In this document: one piece after another, positions 22,293 through 25,130 of the stretch
Layout: every line of letters begins with the position of its first letter
How positions within the stretch are numbered: position 1 is the first letter of the stretch
From: JABFRJ01 sp033812735
Lineage (GTDB): Bacteria > Pseudomonadota > Alphaproteobacteria > Rhizobiales > Hyphomicrobiaceae
DNA: 25,130 nucleotides
Assembly (NCBI GenBank): GCA_033812735.1
Contig: JAPXTA010000078.1
Location: forward strand, 1-25,130
Reading direction: 5' to 3'
Notes under the pieces: generated by a model
Database searches by the model: none
Told to the model about the DNA's origin: nothing
What the model saw: the letters and a program-made list of their open reading frames with translations, nothing else
Program-made: the position numbers and the translations under genes

Positions 22293-23332
22293 GCCGGCCC
22301 TCGCCGCGCAGTGAGGATCAGCCAGACGAAGAACGGCACGCCGACCAACGATGTAACGATGCCGATGGGAAATACCGCACCCGGCAGAATGACCTTGCTC
22401 ACGACCGAGGCAACCGACAGGAGCGCCGCACCGGTGACGGCCGACGCAGGCAGCAGCGCACGCTGGTCTTCGCCCACGTAGATCCGGGCGATGTGCGGCG
22501 CGACGAGACCGATGAAACCGATCGTGCCGACAAAGGCAACAGCGATGCCGGTCAAAGCCGAAACGATCACGAGCCCGATCAGCCGCACGCGGGCCGCATC
22601 GACACCGAGCGAGCGAGCGCGTTCGTCACCGAGTTTCAGCGCTGTCAGTTGCCACGCCATGCGCACCAGCACGGGCGCTACCGCACCGAGGATGACAGCC
22701 ACCATGGCAACCTTAGGCCACGTCGATCTGAGCAGGCTGCCGAACAACCAGAACACGATCTGCTGCAGCGCTTCCGGCGACGCGATGAACTGCAGCAGCG
22801 CCAGCAACGCCTGAAAGAAAAAGAGGCACGCAATGCCGGCGAGAACAAGCATATCGGCCGTCGCACCACGCAGGCGGCCGACCAAGTAGACGGCGGCACA
22901 AGCCACCCCGGCAAAGATGAAAGCGCTGAACGAGACGACTTGCGCTTCGGGCAATGGCAGCGCTGCGCCGAATACGATCGCCAAAGCCGCGCCAAAGCCT
23001 GCGCCGGCCGATATGCCGAGCGTATAGCTCGACGCCAGCGGATTGTTGAGGATCGTCTGCATGATCGCGCCGGTCAGGCCGAGTGCCGCCCCAACGACCA
23101 GTGCCATCAACGCGGTCGGCAGCCGGATCGACCAGACGATGGCGTCAACGGTGCGATCGCTGGCAAGACCCAACACCGAGCGCGCGACGGCATCGAGCCG
23201 CAGCATCGCCGGCCCCATCGCGATATCGGCGAGCGCGGCAATGACGGCGATCACCGAGATGAGGACGAGGACCGTCGCCCGCCGCTTGGCGAGACGACGG
23301 TAGACGTCATGCGTCGGCCCGGCGACGCTCAT
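22289..23332 (-). CDS. FecCD-family ABC transporter permease
   Basis: A 347-residue multi-spanning permease of the FecCD/BtuC family. Seen: the family motif RLPTALMALVVGAALGLTGAIMQTILNNPLASSYTLGISAGAGFGA near residues 70-115, and the coupling region VGTIGFIGLVAPHIAR near 270. About ten hydrophobic helices are apparent. It is joined to both neighbours by ATGA four-base overlaps, so the three transporter proteins should be made in step. A single permease gene implies a homodimer. Confidence 0.95.
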   Translation of the reverse strand: MSVAGPTHDVYRRLAKRRATVLVLISVIAVIAALADIAMGPAMLRLDAVARSVLGLASDRTVDAIVWSIRLPTALMALVVGAALGLTGAIMQTILNNPLASSYTLGISAGAGFGAALAIVFGAALPLPEAQVVSFSAFIFAGVACAAVYLVGRLRGATADMLVLAGIACLFFFQALLALLQFIASPEALQQIVFWLFGSLLRSTWPKVAMVAVILGAVAPVLVRMAWQLTALKLGDERARSLGVDAARVRLIGLVIVSALTGIAVAFVGTIGFIGLVAPHIARIYVGEDQRALLPASAVTGAALLSVASVVSKVILPGAVFPIGIVTSLVGVPFFVWLILTARRGPA

Positions 23333-24456
23333 GGCTTGAGCGGCACCATCCAGGTGCCTGAGAACGCCACCGGCAGGAATCTCTCATGATACAAGCGAAG
23401 CGACTTCACCGGATCGACGTCTTTGAACTGGTCGGGATAGAGCTGCTTCGCGATATATTGCTGTGCCGCGAAATCAAACAGCGTGCGCGCAAGCCCGTGC
23501 TCGATCGCATGGACGGCGCCCGACTTCACCGCCTTGAGGTCGGCCCAGCCGGTACGGCCCACATACGGCGCGAGGCTGCCACGGCTCGCCTCCTCGGCCG
23601 TGTCGAAGCCGAGCTTGACCGCATTGGGGCGATTGACCCACGACGACCCGGCGATGAACACCACATCGGGATTGGCTGCAATGACGTACTCGGGACTGAG
23701 CGGTCCCCATGGCCCGGCGAGCTTACCGTTGGCGATGTTGTCGGCGCCGAGATTGTCGAGGATGCTACCCCACATGTTCTTCTGGTAACTGTTACCGATC
23801 TTGTCGGCACCGTCGCGGCCAAGCTCGACATAGACTTTCTTCTTGGCGCCTCCCGCTGCTGCTGCGATGCGCTTTTGGATGTCGTTGTATTCGCGCTCAT
23901 ACAGCGCCGCGAGTTCTTCCGCGCGGGCCTCGGTACCCATGACGGCGCCGAACGCACGGGTGCTGGCGAGATGGCGTTCGAGTGTCTGCGCATTGTAGTC
24001 GATGACGACGATGGGGATGCCGGCAGCAGCAAGTTGATCGCCCGCCGTCTTGAGGTTTTGAAAGCTCCATGCCGCCATCAAGATGACGTCGGGCTTCAAT
24101 GCGATGACTTTCTCGGCGCTGAAATTCCCGTCCTCGGTATTGCCGACGTCGGGCATGTCAGCGAGGTTTGGGATGACCGCCTTGTACTTGGCGAAGATCG
24201 CTGGCCGCCAACCCTCCCAAAGCGCCCTCGATATGCCGACAACCTTGCTCCATGAGTCTTTGCCGGCGACAGCCGTGAACTCCTCGTAGTTGAAGGTCAC
24301 GACGACGCGCTTGACCGGCGCCTCGAACGTGACTTTTCGGCCGAGTGCGTCGCTGACGGTCTTTGGCTCGGCAAGCGCGCTCCCAGCCGCGAGGCCAAGC
24401 ACGATCGTTCCTGCCGCAAGCCCACGGGCTGCGGATTTGATCCACTGTAAAGTCAT
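23329..24456 (-). CDS. Periplasmic metal-chelate binding protein (FecB/BtuF-like, TroA superfamily)
   Basis: A 375-residue binding protein with a Sec signal peptide (cleavage after ALA at residue 29). The mature part shows the family layout: VSDALGRKVTFEAPVKRVVV, then FNYEEFTAVAG, ALKPDVILMAAW, AAGIPIVVID and a C-terminal FDFAAQQYIAKQLYPDQF. The start is ATG 24456 with AGAGAAG about 7 bases upstream; the longer frame to 24567 runs through the neighbouring gene end and would block the signal. The ligand (iron-siderophore, haem, cobalamin, or a molybdate-type anion) cannot be told. It is preceded by the CxxC protein gene on the same strand. Confidence 0.93.
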   Translation of the reverse strand: MTLQWIKSAARGLAAGTIVLGLAAGSALAEPKTVSDALGRKVTFEAPVKRVVVTFNYEEFTAVAGKDSWSKVVGISRALWEGWRPAIFAKYKAVIPNLADMPDVGNTEDGNFSAEKVIALKPDVILMAAWSFQNLKTAGDQLAAAGIPIVVIDYNAQTLERHLASTRAFGAVMGTEARAEELAALYEREYNDIQKRIAAAAGGAKKKVYVELGRDGADKIGNSYQKNMWGSILDNLGADNIANGKLAGPWGPLSPEYVIAANPDVVFIAGSSWVNRPNAVKLGFDTAEEASRGSLAPYVGRTGWADLKAVKSGAVHAIEHGLARTLFDFAAQQYIAKQLYPDQFKDVDPVKSLRLYHERFLPVAFSGTWMVPLKP

Positions 24457-24544
24457 GTTTCTTCTCTGATGTCGATGGGTCGCGAACGCGCAGCCGCTCG
24501 CTTGCGTGCGCACACGTCCGACTGGGTAAAAGGCAATCCGGTGA

Positions 24545-24934
24545 TCAGGCCGGGCGCGGCGGACCACGATTGCGTGGCGCGCCAGCTACCGGCACAACGT
24601 GCGCAACGGCGCGTTCGGCGGCCCAGACCCCATGTCCATCGGGCTCGACAGCTAGGCCGGGCGCGACGGGCGGCAAGGCGAACGAGATCGCAGCGAGCCC
24701 CTTACATACAGGGCAATCTGTGACTGCGGGCGACGGATCAATGGGTGGAGATGCGATCGCAATATCGGCAAAATCACCACCGTGGCAAAGTGCAAATGCC
24801 GCCGCTGTGTCTGCAGTCGCTTGCAGCGACCGCGCCGCCATATGCCACGGCACCAGCGTCGAATAGACCACAATTGCGAGAAGCGAGAGCTCCGCCGCCA
24901 ATTGCCGCCAGCTGTTGTGCTGTACCCGTGCCAT
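24545..24934 (-). CDS. Small exported CxxC protein (DUF2946-like)
   Basis: A 129-residue protein with an N-terminal hydrophobic segment (ELSLLAIVVYSTLVPWHMAA, a signal or anchor), then FALCHGGDF and a CPVC motif in VTDCPVCKGLA. The layout (signal, CH, CPxC) resembles DUF2946, a family of small periplasmic proteins often found beside outer-membrane metal receptors. From memory this link is mostly to copper uptake. The start ATG 24934 has only a weak site (AGGCAG). It sits 88 bases before the binding-protein gene and is likely the first gene of the transporter operon. Its function is unknown; metal handling or thiol redox is the natural guess. Confidence 0.7.
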   Translation of the reverse strand: MARVQHNSWRQLAAELSLLAIVVYSTLVPWHMAARSLQATADTAAAFALCHGGDFADIAIASPPIDPSPAVTDCPVCKGLAAISFALPPVAPGLAVEPDGHGVWAAERAVAHVVPVAGAPRNRGPPRPA

Positions 24935-24949
24935 TGAACTGCACTCTGC

Positions 24950-24969
24950 CTAAAAGCGCTCGATCGAGC
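24950..24969 (-). terminator. Weak terminator-like palindrome after serA
   Basis: The 12-base palindrome GCTCGATCGAGC (24958-24969) read on the minus strand is followed by GCTTTTAG. The stem is short, so it may instead be an operator for the following CxxC gene, whose start is 24 bases away. Confidence 0.35.
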
Positions 24970-24994
24970 AAGCCCGGCAAGTCGCCGCCCAACG

Positions 24995-25130
24995 TTAGCT
25001 TCGCCGGTACAGCATCCGCGCGCGGATTGTGCCTGGTTGGGCGCGGATATCCTTGACGATCTCTTCCGCGTTCTCGACCGAACCGTCGGCATCGAGCACG
25101 ACATAACCGAGATCGCCGGCTGTCTGGTAG
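24995..25130 (-). CDS. serA: D-3-phosphoglycerate dehydrogenase, C-terminal end
   Basis: The minus-strand frame from the window edge to a TAA at 24997-24995 encodes 44 residues. It reads YQTAGDLGYVVLDADGS, then ends QPGTIRARMLY plus three residues. The PGTIRARxLY ending and the GYVVxD strand match the C-terminal ACT domain of E. coli-type SerA, the first enzyme of serine synthesis, where this domain binds the feedback inhibitor serine. The start lies outside the window. It is on the same strand as the CxxC gene, 60 bases upstream of it. Confidence 0.85.
   Translation of the reverse strand, partial: YQTAGDLGYVVLDADGSVENAEEIVKDIRAQPGTIRARMLYRRS

Noticed and set aside
22280..23389. Open frame of 369 residues on the plus strand
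   Set aside because: It is antisense to the FecCD permease and gives a highly charged, low-complexity product, the typical shadow of a hydrophobic membrane protein gene.

Overview
The window is GC-rich, densely packed bacterial chromosome. It looks like an alphaproteobacterium, most likely Hyphomicrobiales (Rhizobiales). The grounds are the protein families (small BTLCP cysteine peptidase, tandem PilZ protein, alphaproteobacterial-style DnaE, Nfu-type Fe-S carrier) and a candidate Irr-type iron box. I cannot name a genus from sequence alone. I see no rRNA, tRNA, insertion sequence, CRISPR array or prophage, so this is mostly core chromosome with a few accessory islands.

Layout. (1) 1-4451: the 3' part of a cyclopropane-fatty-acid synthase gene converges on, and overlaps, dnaE (minus strand). 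(2) 4452-6384: a divergent control region, then a Tat-exported sulfide:quinone oxidoreductase and a small three-helix membrane protein, closed by a strong terminator. (3) 6493-8467: a secreted fasciclin-domain protein, then (minus strand) a MaoC hydratase and CitE-type CoA-ester lyase pair. (4) 8607-11392: a Tat-type solute-binding protein of the peptide/opine class (minus strand), divergent from a ROK sugar kinase. (5) 11544-13013: a tandem-PilZ protein, a striking intergenic dyad, and a BTLCP cysteine peptidase. (6) 13071-15950: a minus-strand cluster read pgsA, moaD, tlyA, and an RlmD-like RNA methyltransferase. (7) 16157-19221: nfu with a well-formed promoter and candidate Irr box, a terminator, then a RutE-like nitroreductase, tsaB, rimI and a second GNAT acetyltransferase. 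(8) 19222-19643: 422 bases without a convincing gene. (9) 19644-21525: tsaD and a divergent Tag-family DNA glycosylase. (10) 21540-24934: a minus-strand operon with a DUF2946-like periplasmic CxxC protein, a substrate-binding protein, a FecCD permease and an ATPase. (11) 24995-25130: the C-terminal end of serA.

How the genes fit together. Two loci point to envelope redox and metal biology: the exported SQR unit, and the metal-chelate ABC transporter with its CxxC neighbour. nfu may be tied to iron status by the candidate Irr box. A third theme is translation quality: tsaB and tsaD (t6A), rimI, tlyA and the RlmD-like enzyme all act on tRNA, rRNA or the ribosome. The least explained parts are the SQR/small-membrane-protein pair with its upstream dyad, the PilZ-dyad-BTLCP locus, and the DUF2946-like/FecBCD operon.
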